NCBI GenBank assembly: GCA_003282985.1
Contig: QBYE01000002.1
Coordinates: forward strand, 32,399 to 96,398
DNA from: Pelagibacteraceae bacterium AG-325-E08
GTDB taxonomy: Bacteria > Pseudomonadota > Alphaproteobacteria > Pelagibacterales > Pelagibacteraceae
Length of the DNA: 64,000 nucleotides
Reading direction: 5' to 3'
Position numbers and translations under genes: made by a program. Below are positions 51,880-60,964 of this stretch, in pieces. Within the stretch, counting starts at the first letter, position 1; each line of letters starts with the position of its first letter. Below the pieces are notes generated by a model. That model ran no database searches. It saw only the letters and a list, made by a program, of their open reading frames with translations, and was not told the DNA's origin.

Positions 51880-54215
51880 TAATAAAACTTTAATATATTA
51901 TTTGTATCTAATCTATTATTATTTGAATATAAAATTACCCCGTCAATTACATTCGAACTTTTATATGCTTCTAAAATTGTGTCTTTTGATGAAAACTTTG
52001 CTTTTTGTCCAGTTAAAGGATCTACTACCATCATAGTAATTCCTTCAGCAACCTTAAACGGTCTCGCTTCAGACTTTTTGATTGCTTTTTTAATAAAATT
52101 TTTAAATACTGGCAAAGCAGTTTTTGACCCTGTCTCAAATTTACCTAAAGGTTGAGGATTATCCATACCAACATAAACTCCTACTACCAAATTAGAAGTA
52201 AATCCTATAAACCACGCATCTGTATTTTTGTTAGTAGTTCCAGTTTTGCCTGCTAAATTCAAATTTAAATCCTTTAATTTTTTTCCAGTTCCTCTTTTTA
52301 CTGCCCCTTCTAATAAAGAAGTAATTTGATAAGCTGTTTGAGGTGAAAATATTTGTTTATAATTGTTTTTAATAAATGGATAATCCTCACCCGTAAATGA
52401 AATTTGATCACAATTTGCACAAGTTCTATTTTCATTGTTAAGTATAGTATTTCCTTCACTATCTTGAACGCGATCAATTAAAATTGGTAAAACCAACTTA
52501 CCTCCGTTTATAAAAGCAGAATATGCTGATGTTAATTTTATTAAAGTTGTTTCTGCTGAACCAAGAGAAATTGATAAAAGTTCCTCAGCATTTTCATAAA
52601 TACCAAGATCTTCTGAAAAACTGGCAATTTTATCAACACCTAAACTCTGAGCAATTCTTACTGTCATAAGATTTCTAGATTTTTCTAAACCAATTCTTAA
52701 AGTAGAAGGCCCATAAAACTTTTTTCCATAGTTTTCGGGTTTCCACATTTTAAGATCAGAACCTTGAGCTAAAACCAATGGAGCATCTAAAACTAATGAA
52801 GAAGGTGTATAATTATTTTCTAGTGCAAGAGCATAAACAAATGGTTTGAAGGCTGAACCAGGTTGGCGTAATGCTTGGGATACTCTGTTAAATTCACTGT
52901 TCTTAAAACTAAAACCCCCGCTTAAAGCTAAAACTCTTCCAGTATAAGGGTCCATGACTACGATACCACCATTAATTTTTGGAATTTGTTTTAGACTATA
53001 TTTATTTTCTTTAATATGTTTTACATAAATAACATCACCTTTTTTTAATAATTCATTAAAATCCTTTTTTGTCCAAGTAATATCTTGAAACTCTATTAAG
53101 CCTTTAGTTCTATCTTTTGTTTCTATTTCAGCAGAAAATTTAGTTATTTTTTTTACAATAGCTATGTTCCAGTCTATTGAGCTTTCCAAGTCATACTTTT
53201 CTAGATTATTAGACCAAGTTTTTGTGTTAGTTTTATTGGTCAATGGTCCTCGCCATCCTTTTCTTTTATCATATGCTACTAATCCATCTCTCAAACTATC
53301 TGTAGCAATTTTCTGAAGCTCTAAATTTATTGGAGTATTTATATTAAATCCTTGATTATAAACTTTTTCATAGGAAAGTATCTCAATAATATCTTTTCTT
53401 ACATCTTCAATGTAATATTGGGAATCTTCTAAAAAAATTTTTTTTTTCTTTTTTAATATAATTTTTTTTTTCTTAAATTCGTCATATTCTTGAGAGCTTA
53501 TAAAACTATTCTCAAATAAATTTTTTAAAACTAAATCTCTTCTGAATTTAGCTAATTCAATGTTTCTGTAAGGATTATACTTACTTGGAGCTTTGGGCAA
53601 AGCTGCAAGTAACGCCGCTTCCTCATAATTTAATTCTTTAATAGATTTATCAAAATACTGTAAACTAGCTGCTGCTACTCCATATGCTCCACTACCAAGA
53701 TAGATTTGATTTAAATATAATTCTAGTATTCTTTCCTTTGATAAAGCTCTCTCAATTCTAAAAGCTAAAATAGCTTCTTTAATTTTTCTGTTAATACTTA
53801 CTTCATTTGTTAAAAGAAAATTTTTTGCTACTTGTTGAGTAATTGTAGACGCTCCCTCTAACCGTTTAGAAGTCATAATATTTTGAATGTTATTTATGGT
53901 CGCTCTTAAAACTCCTTTGGCATCTACCCCTGGATGAGAAAAAAAATTTTTGTCCTCTGCAGATAAAAATGAATTAATTACATTTCTTGGAATAGCTCTG
54001 TAGGGAACAAAAATTCTTTTTTCTTTTGAAAAATCAGCTACAAGGCTTCCATTACCTGAATAAACCTTACTTGATACTGGAGGCTTATAATTCTTCAAAA
54101 ATTTATAATCTGGGATATTATTAGAAAAATTCCATAGAATCCCTAAAACAGCAATTAGAGATAATAGTAAAAAACTAATAAAACCAATGAATATATTTTT
54201 TATTGTTATGTTCAT
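51879..54215 (-). CDS. mrcA: penicillin-binding protein 1A
   Basis: 778 residues, bifunctional class A PBP. Order: membrane anchor near residues 8-27, transglycosylase with FLSAEDKNFFSHPGVDAKG (EDxxFxxHxG), RLEGASTITQQVAKNFLL and RKIKEAILAFRIE; an OB-like insert at about 320-400; transpeptidase with GSAFKPFVYALAL (SxxK Ser nucleophile), KSRNLMTVR (SxN) and AGKTGTTNKNTDAWFIG (KTG). It polymerises and cross-links peptidoglycan in the periplasm. prfB follows with a TAATG overlap. The gene is divergent from rne. Confidence 0.96.
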   Translation of the reverse strand: MNITIKNIFIGFISFLLLSLIAVLGILWNFSNNIPDYKFLKNYKPPVSSKVYSGNGSLVADFSKEKRIFVPYRAIPRNVINSFLSAEDKNFFSHPGVDAKGVLRATINNIQNIMTSKRLEGASTITQQVAKNFLLTNEVSINRKIKEAILAFRIERALSKERILELYLNQIYLGSGAYGVAAASLQYFDKSIKELNYEEAALLAALPKAPSKYNPYRNIELAKFRRDLVLKNLFENSFISSQEYDEFKKKKIILKKKKKIFLEDSQYYIEDVRKDIIEILSYEKVYNQGFNINTPINLELQKIATDSLRDGLVAYDKRKGWRGPLTNKTNTKTWSNNLEKYDLESSIDWNIAIVKKITKFSAEIETKDRTKGLIEFQDITWTKKDFNELLKKGDVIYVKHIKENKYSLKQIPKINGGIVVMDPYTGRVLALSGGFSFKNSEFNRVSQALRQPGSAFKPFVYALALENNYTPSSLVLDAPLVLAQGSDLKMWKPENYGKKFYGPSTLRIGLEKSRNLMTVRIAQSLGVDKIASFSEDLGIYENAEELLSISLGSAETTLIKLTSAYSAFINGGKLVLPILIDRVQDSEGNTILNNENRTCANCDQISFTGEDYPFIKNNYKQIFSPQTAYQITSLLEGAVKRGTGKKLKDLNLNLAGKTGTTNKNTDAWFIGFTSNLVVGVYVGMDNPQPLGKFETGSKTALPVFKNFIKKAIKKSEARPFKVAEGITMMVVDPLTGQKAKFSSKDTILEAYKSSNVIDGVILYSNNNRLDTNNILKFY

Positions 54216-54307
54216 TTTGTTTCCATTATATATGGGAATTTGTTAAAGATAAGGCATAACAATATAACAAAATTTTTAATTTAAATGAAACAATCAAAAA
54301 ACATATT

Positions 54308-56101
54308 ATGGAAAAGAATTTATATATTGATGCTTCGCATCCCAATGAAATTAGAGTTGTGCTTAAGTCGGGTGAAAACATTGAAGACTATGAGTATGAG
54401 GGCCTAAAAAACAATCTAATTAAAAACAATATCTACTTAGGTAAAGTAAGTCGTATAGAACCTTCTCTGCAAGCTGCGTTTGTAGATTTTGGCAGAGATA
54501 GACATGGATTTTTATCATTTAATGATATCCAATCAGACTATTACCAAATACCAAAAACTGATTTAGAAATTATTAAACAAGAAGAAGAAAGAGCAAGAGA
54601 AGAGTTGTCTAAAAAAGTTGAGGCAAAAGAGGAAGAAAATCTTGCTGAAGGAAAACTAGAAGTTGAAGATCCTATAGAAAAAGAAGAATTAAATGAAAAA
54701 AAAGAAGAAGAGAAAGAAAATTCGGATATAGAAAAACAAAAAAAAAATGAAAATAAATTCAGATTTAAGAGATATAAAATTCAAGAAGTAATTAAGCCTA
54801 ATCAGGTAATCCTTGTTCAAGTCATTAAAGATGAACGTGGACAGAAAGGTGCCGCATTAAGTACTTTTATATCAATAGCGGGTAAATATATTGTATTAAT
54901 GCCAAATACTCCTAAAGGTGGTGGTATATCTCGAAAAATATTCAATCCTGCAGATAGAAAAAAAATTAGATCAATTTTAAATGAAATTCAAATTCCTCAA
55001 GAAATGGGATTAATAGTCAGAACAGCTGGAAGTAACAAAACTAAAAATGAAATTGACCATGATTTGTCTACTCTTGTAAACAGTTGGAATCAAATTAAAG
55101 AAAATGCCTTAGGCTCTATAGCGCCTTCATTGATTCATCAAGAAAGTGAAATTATTAAAAGAACTTTAAGAGATATGTATGATGAAAATACTAAAAATAT
55201 ATTTATTGAAGGTAATGAGGGATATAAAAAGGCTCAAAATTTTATGAAAATGATGATGCCTTCACATGTTAAAAAGATAAAAAAATATAGGGGTAAGACA
55301 CCATTGTTTATAGAAGAAGGTATCGAACAAAAGCTAAATCAAATTTTTGAGTCTGAAATAAAATTAACCTCTGGAGGATATTTAGTAATTAATCCTACAG
55401 AGGCTTTAGTTTCAATCGATATAAATTCTGGAAGTTCAATAAAACAAAAAAATGTTGAGAGCACTGCTTTAGATACTAACCTTGAAGCAGCTGATGAGAT
55501 TGCAAGACAAATAAAGATTAGAGATTTGTCTGGTTTAATTATTATAGATTTTATAGATATGTTAAGTTATGGAAATCGTAAACTTGTAGAGAGAAGATTG
55601 AAAGAGAAATGTCGATCTGATAGAGCAAGAATTCAAATTGGTAGAATATCTAATTTTGGTCTTTTAGAAATGTCTAGACAGAGACTTAGAGAAAGTGCTG
55701 TTAAATGGAAAATAAATCTTACAGATGAGTCTTTTGGACTTAAAATTTTAAAGTTGGTAGAACTTAAAGCTGTTTTGAATAAAGCGAAATTTGTTGATTT
55801 GAAGGTTTGTAAAAAAATCTCTGACTTTTTAAAAGAGAACTTTATTGATGACCTTACTTATTTTGAAAAAAAAAATAAGATGAAAATTGATATTATATCG
55901 GATAATAATTTGATCATCCCAGAATATATTATAGACATAAAAAACAAATCCAAAAAAACAATTGAATTGATTGAGCATTTTGAAAAACTTAAAAACCTTG
56001 ATCAGTTGATCATAAAAAATAATATAATTGATTTAAAGGATAAAAAGAAATTTAAAAAGAAAACCTTTAAAAAGAAAAAATTTTATAAAAAGGTTAGATA
56101 A
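54308..56101 (+). CDS. rne: ribonuclease E/G family endoribonuclease (compact RNase E)
   Basis: 597 residues. S1 domain: NIYLGKVSRIEPSLQAAFVDFGRDRHGFLSFNDIQ, split by a charged insert (about residues 90-150) usual in alphaproteobacteria. Catalytic part: GLIVRTAG, GGYLVINPTEALVSIDINSGS with the Mg-binding Asp, IIIDFIDMLSYGNRK with the second, and QIGRISNFGLLEMSRQRLRES. The CPxCxG zinc-link expected after that last motif is missing; the sequence goes straight to AVKWKINLTDESFGLKILK. Only a short Lys-rich tail follows, with no large degradosome scaffold. The enzyme starts most mRNA decay and rRNA processing. Confidence 0.93.
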   Translation: MEKNLYIDASHPNEIRVVLKSGENIEDYEYEGLKNNLIKNNIYLGKVSRIEPSLQAAFVDFGRDRHGFLSFNDIQSDYYQIPKTDLEIIKQEEERAREELSKKVEAKEEENLAEGKLEVEDPIEKEELNEKKEEEKENSDIEKQKKNENKFRFKRYKIQEVIKPNQVILVQVIKDERGQKGAALSTFISIAGKYIVLMPNTPKGGGISRKIFNPADRKKIRSILNEIQIPQEMGLIVRTAGSNKTKNEIDHDLSTLVNSWNQIKENALGSIAPSLIHQESEIIKRTLRDMYDENTKNIFIEGNEGYKKAQNFMKMMMPSHVKKIKKYRGKTPLFIEEGIEQKLNQIFESEIKLTSGGYLVINPTEALVSIDINSGSSIKQKNVESTALDTNLEAADEIARQIKIRDLSGLIIIDFIDMLSYGNRKLVERRLKEKCRSDRARIQIGRISNFGLLEMSRQRLRESAVKWKINLTDESFGLKILKLVELKAVLNKAKFVDLKVCKKISDFLKENFIDDLTYFEKKNKMKIDIISDNNLIIPEYIIDIKNKSKKTIELIEHFEKLKNLDQLIIKNNIIDLKDKKKFKKKTFKKKKFYKKVR

Positions 56102-56867
56102 TTCCTTTTTTTGGTGAAGAAGGTTCTCCCATTAATAATTTATTGATTCTTCCTGCAAGATAAGACTGACGTCCCGCCACTACAGCATTTTTAAATGCTA
56201 ATGCCATACCAAAAGGTTTTTTTGCTTTAGCAATAGCAGTATTAACTAAAACTCCATCACATCCTAGCTCCATTGCTATTGTGGCATCAGATGCTTGACC
56301 TAATCCAGCATCTATAATTAAAGGTATTTTTGTTTGATTTCTAATAATCTTAATATTTGTTTGATTTAAAATACCTAATCCAGAGCCTATTGGAGCTGCT
56401 AAAGGCATTATTGCACAAGCTCCTGAATTTTCTAATCGTTTAGCCATTAAAGGATCATCATTACAATAAACCATAACTTGAAATCCTTCTTTAGTTAGTA
56501 CCTCAGTTGATTTAAGTGTTTCAATCATTTCAGGAAATAGATTTTTTTTATCTCCCAATACCTCTAATTTGACTAATTTCCATCCTCCAATTTCTCTTGC
56601 CAATCTAAGAGTTCTCAGAGCATCTTTTGAATTAAAACAACCTGCTGTATTTGGAAGGTATAAAATTTTTTTTGGATCAATATAATCCATTAACAAAGGT
56701 TTTTTTTTATTTACAATATTTACCCTTCTAACAGCAACAGTAACTATTTCGGCTCCAGATAAATTAATTGCCCTCGCACATTCTTTCATATTTTTATATT
56801 TACCTGTACCAACAATTAATCTTGATTTAAATTTCTTTTTAGCAATAATTAATTCATCTTTAATCAA
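56094..56867 (-). CDS. thiG: thiazole synthase ThiG
   Basis: 257 residues, TIM-barrel enzyme. Motifs: SRLIVGTGKYKNMKECARAINLSGAEIVTVAVRRVN with the Lys that forms the imine near the start, LPNTAGCFNSKDALRTLRLARE, KLEVLGD, PLAAPIGSGLGI, LIIDAGLGQASDATIAMELGCDGVLVNTAIAKA. It builds the thiazole phosphate of thiamin from deoxyxylulose phosphate, dehydroglycine and ThiS thiocarboxylate. It lies 2 bases after thiS. With the HMP importer ThiV in the same window, this fits cells that make thiazole but import the pyrimidine. Confidence 0.96.
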   Translation of the reverse strand: MIKDELIIAKKKFKSRLIVGTGKYKNMKECARAINLSGAEIVTVAVRRVNIVNKKKPLLMDYIDPKKILYLPNTAGCFNSKDALRTLRLAREIGGWKLVKLEVLGDKKNLFPEMIETLKSTEVLTKEGFQVMVYCNDDPLMAKRLENSGACAIMPLAAPIGSGLGILNQTNIKIIRNQTKIPLIIDAGLGQASDATIAMELGCDGVLVNTAIAKAKKPFGMALAFKNAVVAGRQSYLAGRINKLLMGEPSSPKKGII

Positions 56868-56869
56868 TT

Positions 56870-57088
56870 TTAACCACCTCCAATAAAATGAACTATTTCT
56901 ATTTTATCATTTGTTTTAAGACTGATATTATTTAATTTTTTTTTATCTACTATTTCCTCATTTAATTCAATAGCTACTTTTTTTAGAGGTATTTTAAAGT
57001 TTTTAATAATATTCAATAATTTTGAATTCTTGTCTATATTTTTTATTTTTCCATTTATTTTTATTTTTATTTTTATTTTTTTTTTCAT
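56870..57088 (-). CDS. thiS: sulfur carrier protein ThiS
   Basis: 72 residues from ATG 57088; the earlier in-frame start would add hydrophobic residues overlapping aroQ. The ubiquitin-like fold ends in the required IVHFIGGG (Gly-Gly tail for thiocarboxylate). It begins MKKKIKIKIKINGK, made of a hexanucleotide repeat. It carries sulfur to ThiG. It is encoded just upstream of thiG and shares a 16-base divergent gap with aroQ. Confidence 0.92.
   Translation of the reverse strand: MKKKIKIKIKINGKIKNIDKNSKLLNIIKNFKIPLKKVAIELNEEIVDKKKLNNISLKTNDKIEIVHFIGGG
57054..57080. repeat. hexanucleotide simple repeat in the 5' end of thiS
   Basis: About four units of TTTTTA (coding strand TAAAAA) encode the alternating Lys-Ile start of ThiS. 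Change in unit number would add or drop Lys-Ile pairs without shifting the frame. Confidence 0.7.
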
Positions 57089-57104
57089 CGTATATAAAAG
57101 ATTA

Positions 57105-57545
57105 ATGAACAATAAAATTATTATTATCAATGGTCCTAATATTAATCTATTAGGTGAGAGAGAACAATCACAATATGGATCAATAACTTTAGATAAGCTT
57201 AAAGAGAATTGTCTAGATAAATCAAAAAACTTGGGTTTAGTTCTTGAATTTGCTCAATCAAATATAGAGGGCGAACTAGTAAATATAATACAAGATGCTA
57301 GAAAAAAATTTGACGGTATTATAATTAATGCTGCTGCATTTACACATACTTCAGTTGCAATAAGAGATGCTCTAGATATTTTTAAGAAACCAATAATTGA
57401 AATTCATATGTCAAATATCTACAAAAGAGAAGAGTTTAGAAAAAAATCATTAATTAGTGATATCGTAACTGGTGGAATATTTGGATTAGGAGATAATGGA
57501 TATATTTTAGCCATAATTTCAATGCAAAAGCTATTAAAAAAATGA
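57105..57545 (+). CDS. aroQ: 3-dehydroquinate dehydratase, type II
   Basis: 146 residues from ATG 57105; the longer frame upstream reads a Phe/Ile run from the repeat and is not credible. Motifs of the type II enzyme: IIIINGPNINLLGEREQSQYGS with catalytic Tyr (REQSQYG), FAQSNIEGELVNIIQDA, IIINAAAFTHTSVAIRDAL, and PIIEIHMSNIYKREEFR with the catalytic His, then ISMQKL. Third step of the shikimate pathway. ATGA overlap with accB places it first in an aroQ-accB-accC operon, a common proteobacterial order. Confidence 0.96.
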   Translation: MNNKIIIINGPNINLLGEREQSQYGSITLDKLKENCLDKSKNLGLVLEFAQSNIEGELVNIIQDARKKFDGIIINAAAFTHTSVAIRDALDIFKKPIIEIHMSNIYKREEFRKKSLISDIVTGGIFGLGDNGYILAIISMQKLLKK

Positions 57546-57967
57546 AAATAGATAAAAAAATTATTAAAGAATTAAGTGATTACTTAGAAGAGTTTAATCT
57601 TACAGAATTAGAGTACACAGAAAAAGATAAAAAAATAAAAGTATCAAAAAATAATGTTAATTTAAGTAATTCAGCTCCTTCTAAAAATGAAAAAATTACA
57701 GAAACTTCAAATATTAGTGCTAAGAATATTTCAGGAATTCAAGTAACCTCACCAATAATTGGAACAGCATACCATGCACCAGAACCAGGGGCAAAAAAAT
57801 TTGTAGAAATTGGTAAAAAAATAAAAAAAGGTGAAACTGTTATGATTATTGAGGCAATGAAAACAATGAATCACGTTCCCTCAACATCTGATGGGATAGT
57901 AAAAGAAATATGTGTTGAAGACGGACAGCCAGTAGAATTTGGACAAACAATAATCATTTTAGAATAA
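57542..57967 (+). CDS. accB: biotin carboxyl carrier protein of acetyl-CoA carboxylase
   Basis: 141 residues: an N-terminal helix and an Asn/Ser-rich linker, then the biotinyl domain QVTSPIIGTAYHAPEPGAKKFVEIGKKIKKGETVMIIEAMKTMNHVPS. The biotin Lys is in EAMKTMN, the alphaproteobacterial form. It carries CO2 between AccC and the carboxyltransferase for fatty acid synthesis. It overlaps aroQ by 4 bases and accC by 1 base (TAATG). Confidence 0.96.
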   Translation: MKIDKKIIKELSDYLEEFNLTELEYTEKDKKIKVSKNNVNLSNSAPSKNEKITETSNISAKNISGIQVTSPIIGTAYHAPEPGAKKFVEIGKKIKKGETVMIIEAMKTMNHVPSTSDGIVKEICVEDGQPVEFGQTIIILE

Positions 57968-59304
57968 TGTTTAAAAAAATATTAATAGCAAACCGTGGGG
58001 AAATTGCGGTTAGAATAATAAGAGCATGTAAAGAATGGGGCATCTCCACTGTAGCTGTTCATTCAGATGTAGATAGAGATAGTATGCATGTAAGATTGGC
58101 AGATGAAAGTGTTTGTATTGGATCACATCAGCCAGTTAATAGTTATCTAAATATTCCTGCCTTAATGTCAGCTATTGAACTAACAAATTCTGAAGCTGTT
58201 CATCCAGGATATGGTTTTTTATCCGAGAATGCTAATTTTGCAAAAGTATTAGAAGAAAATAATATTAAATTTATTGGTGCATCCTCTAAACTCATTGAGA
58301 TGATGGGAGATAAGATTCAGGCTAAAAAAATTGCTGAAGAGAATGGATTACCAATAATTGAAGGTTCTGATGGAGGTATAAAAGATATATCCAAAGCTAA
58401 AGAGCTTTGTAAAAAAATAGGATATCCTGTCTTAATTAAAGCCTCAGGTGGCGGTGGAGGTAAAGGAATGAAAATTGTTCATAAAGAAGAGGAATTTGAA
58501 AATCTATTTTCAACTGCAAAATCTGAAGCTCAAAAATATTTTGGAAATGATGAGGTATATATAGAAAAATTTTTTCAAAATCCTAGACATATAGAAGTTC
58601 AAATTCTAGCTGGTAAAAATAGAACTGTTCATTTGCACGAGAGAGATTGTTCAGTACAGAGAAGACATCAAAAACTCATTGAAGAAACACCGAGTCCCAT
58701 TTTAAATGATAATATTAGAAAAGATCTATTTGATAAGACTGTCAATATGGTTCAAAAAATTGGTTATGAAGGAGCTGGTACAGTCGAATTTATTTATGAA
58801 GATGGAAAATTTTATTTTTTGGAAATGAATACTAGAGTCCAAGTAGAACATCCAGTTACTGAAATGGTAACTGGAATAGATATTATTAAAGAGCAAATTT
58901 GGATTGCATTTAAAGGTGAAACAGCACTAAAACAGTCAGATATTAACCCTAGGGGTCATGCAATCGAATGTAGAATAAATGCAGAAGATGCAAGTAAAAA
59001 TTTTCAACCCTCACCTGGAACAATTGGAATGTGTCACCAACCATCAGGATTTAGAACAAGAGTTGATGGTGCAATATTTCAAGGATACAAAGTAACACCT
59101 TATTATGACAGTATGATTTGTAAACTTATCTGCCATGGTAGAAATAGGTCAGAAGCTATTCAAAGAATGAATAGGTCATTAGATGAGTTTGTGATCGATG
59201 GTATTACCACCACCATTCCTTTACATAAAAAACTTTTAAATCATAAAAAATTTATTGAGTCAGATTTTAATGTAAGCTGGCTAGATACTGAAAAAATTAT
59301 TTAA
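57967..59304 (+). CDS. accC: biotin carboxylase of acetyl-CoA carboxylase
   Basis: 445 residues, ATP-grasp enzyme: ILIANRGEIAVRIIRACKEWGISTVAVHSDVDRDSMHV at the start, HPGYGFLSENANFA, the Gly-rich loop LIKASGGGGGKGMKIV, HLHERDCSVQRRHQKLIEETPSP, FLEMNTRVQVEHPVTEMVTGID, and GHAIECRINAEDASKNFQPSPG. It carboxylates the biotin on AccB. It ends the aroQ-accBC operon and overlaps the DUF2155 gene tail to tail by 4 bases. Confidence 0.97.
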   Translation: MFKKILIANRGEIAVRIIRACKEWGISTVAVHSDVDRDSMHVRLADESVCIGSHQPVNSYLNIPALMSAIELTNSEAVHPGYGFLSENANFAKVLEENNIKFIGASSKLIEMMGDKIQAKKIAEENGLPIIEGSDGGIKDISKAKELCKKIGYPVLIKASGGGGGKGMKIVHKEEEFENLFSTAKSEAQKYFGNDEVYIEKFFQNPRHIEVQILAGKNRTVHLHERDCSVQRRHQKLIEETPSPILNDNIRKDLFDKTVNMVQKIGYEGAGTVEFIYEDGKFYFLEMNTRVQVEHPVTEMVTGIDIIKEQIWIAFKGETALKQSDINPRGHAIECRINAEDASKNFQPSPGTIGMCHQPSGFRTRVDGAIFQGYKVTPYYDSMICKLICHGRNRSEAIQRMNRSLDEFVIDGITTTIPLHKKLLNHKKFIESDFNVSWLDTEKII

Positions 59305-59702
59305 TAACAACTTACTAGCCATATATCATAAACAGGGTGATCAAAAGGTGCTATAGAAGGACTTGAGGAAAACATCCATCCATTAAAAACAAATACATCA
59401 TTCTTATTTTTGTTTGTTAAATCTCTGACTTGAATATAAGCAGTAATTTCTGGATTATCATCAAATTCTGAATTTCTACATTTCATACTTTTTATTAATA
59501 AATCCTTATATTTTGTATCTTCACCATTTTTAAGCTTTAATAAGATATTTTTAGAGGAGATTTTATCTAATACTTTGATGTCTGTGAAACTACCATCTAA
59601 ATTTTCACTAGAATTTAAATTAAAAGGTATGATTAGAAATGAAATTAAAATAAATAAGTTTAATTTAATTTTTCCAAGTTCTATATTTTTTTTGAGTAGC
59701 AT
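59301..59702 (-). CDS. DUF2155 periplasmic protein
   Basis: 133 residues with a hydrophobic signal (LNLFILISFLIIPFNLNSS). The mature part has DIKVLDKISSK, KYKDLLIKSMKCRNSEFDDNPEITAYIQVRDL, and VFNGWMFSSSPSIAPFDHPVYDIWLVSCY. The F-GWMF-SSPS--P-DHPVYD-W---C pattern is the DUF2155 mark, with a Cys pair likely to form a disulfide. It is usual next to accC or the NDUFA12-like gene in alphaproteobacteria; the role is unknown. It overlaps the upstream gene by 38 bases, a long overlap whose start may be a little later. Confidence 0.85.
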   Translation of the reverse strand: MLLKKNIELGKIKLNLFILISFLIIPFNLNSSENLDGSFTDIKVLDKISSKNILLKLKNGEDTKYKDLLIKSMKCRNSEFDDNPEITAYIQVRDLTNKNKNDVFVFNGWMFSSSPSIAPFDHPVYDIWLVSCY

Positions 59703-60024
59703 CTTTATTTTTGTTTGGATAGTAAGCTGACTCTGTTCCTGTTAGATTTGGCTGATGAGGTTTTTGCCATTCATATTTTTCAAGATCATGTTTTTTTTCT
59801 ATTTTATTTGGCGTAAAATGTATCCAAGAATACCATTCTACAGGTATTTTTGATGCGTCAATTTCCTCAGCATAAATTACCCATCTCTTGCCTTTTTTGC
59901 TTTCATAATATTTATTGCCTAAATGATCTTTTCCAACAAATTTTCCAAAAAAAATCGTTTTTATTTTTGTTCCAAGTGTATCTCGATTCCACCAAGTGAA
60001 AATTTTTTTTAAAAGTGTCAACAT
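59665..60024 (-). CDS. NDUFA12-like NADH:ubiquinone oxidoreductase accessory subunit
   Basis: 119 residues: ITWWN-like start (KIFTWWNRDTLGTKIKTIFFG), KFVGKDHLGNKYYES--GKRWVIYAEEIDASKIPVEWYSWIHF, then HQPNLTGTESAYYP. The D--GN-Y-E----RWV-Y-----AS-VP--WH-W pattern is that of mitochondrial NDUFA12/B17.2 and its alphaproteobacterial homologs, supernumerary subunits of complex I. It marks the organism as alphaproteobacterial. The main nuo genes are not in the window. Confidence 0.93.
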   Translation of the reverse strand: MLTLLKKIFTWWNRDTLGTKIKTIFFGKFVGKDHLGNKYYESKKGKRWVIYAEEIDASKIPVEWYSWIHFTPNKIEKKHDLEKYEWQKPHQPNLTGTESAYYPNKNKDATQKKYRTWKN

Positions 60025-60138
60025 AAATAATTAATATTTTTCAATTTAAAATTGTATAATTTAAATTAGACTAAAATTTGTTTTTGTATATAAATAAAAT
60101 GAATCATATTTCAAATTAATTTTAAAAATTGGGGTTAA

Positions 60139-60963
60139 ATGGCAAAATATTTAGTTGAAACATATTATACATGTACGTTTAAAGTAAATCATTTCTTAGA
60201 TGATATTAATGAGACAGAGCTTAAAAATTTAGAAAAAAGAGATGATGGTAAATTTGAAGTTTTAGATGTAAAGCTTGATAATAGAAAAACAAAAAGTCTT
60301 GACCCAAATAATAAAAAAATTGCTGAAAATAAGAAAATAGAAGTATTAACAGATTCTCAAAAGCAGCCACCGAAGAACTTTGAGAAATTTATAAAATCAA
60401 ACAACAACAGTTCTGAAAAATCTGGAAAAAGATTTAGTATGCCCGATCGAAGAAAAGGTTATATTCAGAAAGCAACTATTGGTGATCACAAAGTTTATTT
60501 ACATACTGGTGAATATGAAGATGGCAAAATTGGTGAAATTTTCATAGACACAAGTAAAGAAGGTGAATTAGTTAAAGCTCTAATGAATAATTTCGCTATT
60601 GCTGTATCACTTGGGCTTCAATATGGAGTTCCACTTGATGAGTTCATAAATGCATTTGTTGGTACAAAATTTGAACCATCAGGAAACGTACACGGCAATG
60701 ATAGAATTTTAAGTGCATCATCTATTTTGGACTATATTTTTAGAGAATTGGCCATTTCTTATCAAAATAGAGAAGATCTTGCTCACACACCATCTATTGG
60801 TACTATTGATAGTCCTGATTTTGAAGAACAAAATTCTGAAGGTCAAAACCAATTACTTAAAATTGTTAGAGATATTACTAGTAAGGGATTTGTTAGAAAT
60901 AATTATAAAAAAAACTTGGTAGATTTATCAGATGTCAAACTAAGTCTTAAAGGAAAAAAATAG
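60139..60963 (+). CDS. TSCPD-like protein resembling the C-terminal region of B12-dependent ribonucleotide reductase
   Basis: 274 residues. From about residue 105 it reads [40 protein letters not shown], then [40 protein letters not shown] and [22 protein letters not shown]. These stretches are those of the C-terminal part of adenosylcobalamin-dependent reductase (NrdJ/NrdZ) in alphaproteobacteria. No catalytic barrel, radical Cys or C-terminal Cys pair is present, so it is not a reductase itself. It may be a regulator or accessory part acting on a class II or other reductase encoded elsewhere. Residues 40-105 are a charged linker. Confidence 0.75.
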   Translation: MAKYLVETYYTCTFKVNHFLDDINETELKNLEKRDDGKFEVLDVKLDNRKTKSLDPNNKKIAENKKIEVLTDSQKQPPKNFEKFIKSNNNSSEKSGKRFSMPDRRKGYIQKATIGDHKVYLHTGEYEDGKIGEIFIDTSKEGELVKALMNNFAIAVSLGLQYGVPLDEFINAFVGTKFEPSGNVHGNDRILSASSILDYIFRELAISYQNREDLAHTPSIGTIDSPDFEEQNSEGQNQLLKIVRDITSKGFVRNNYKKNLVDLSDVKLSLKGKK

Positions 60964-60964
60964 A

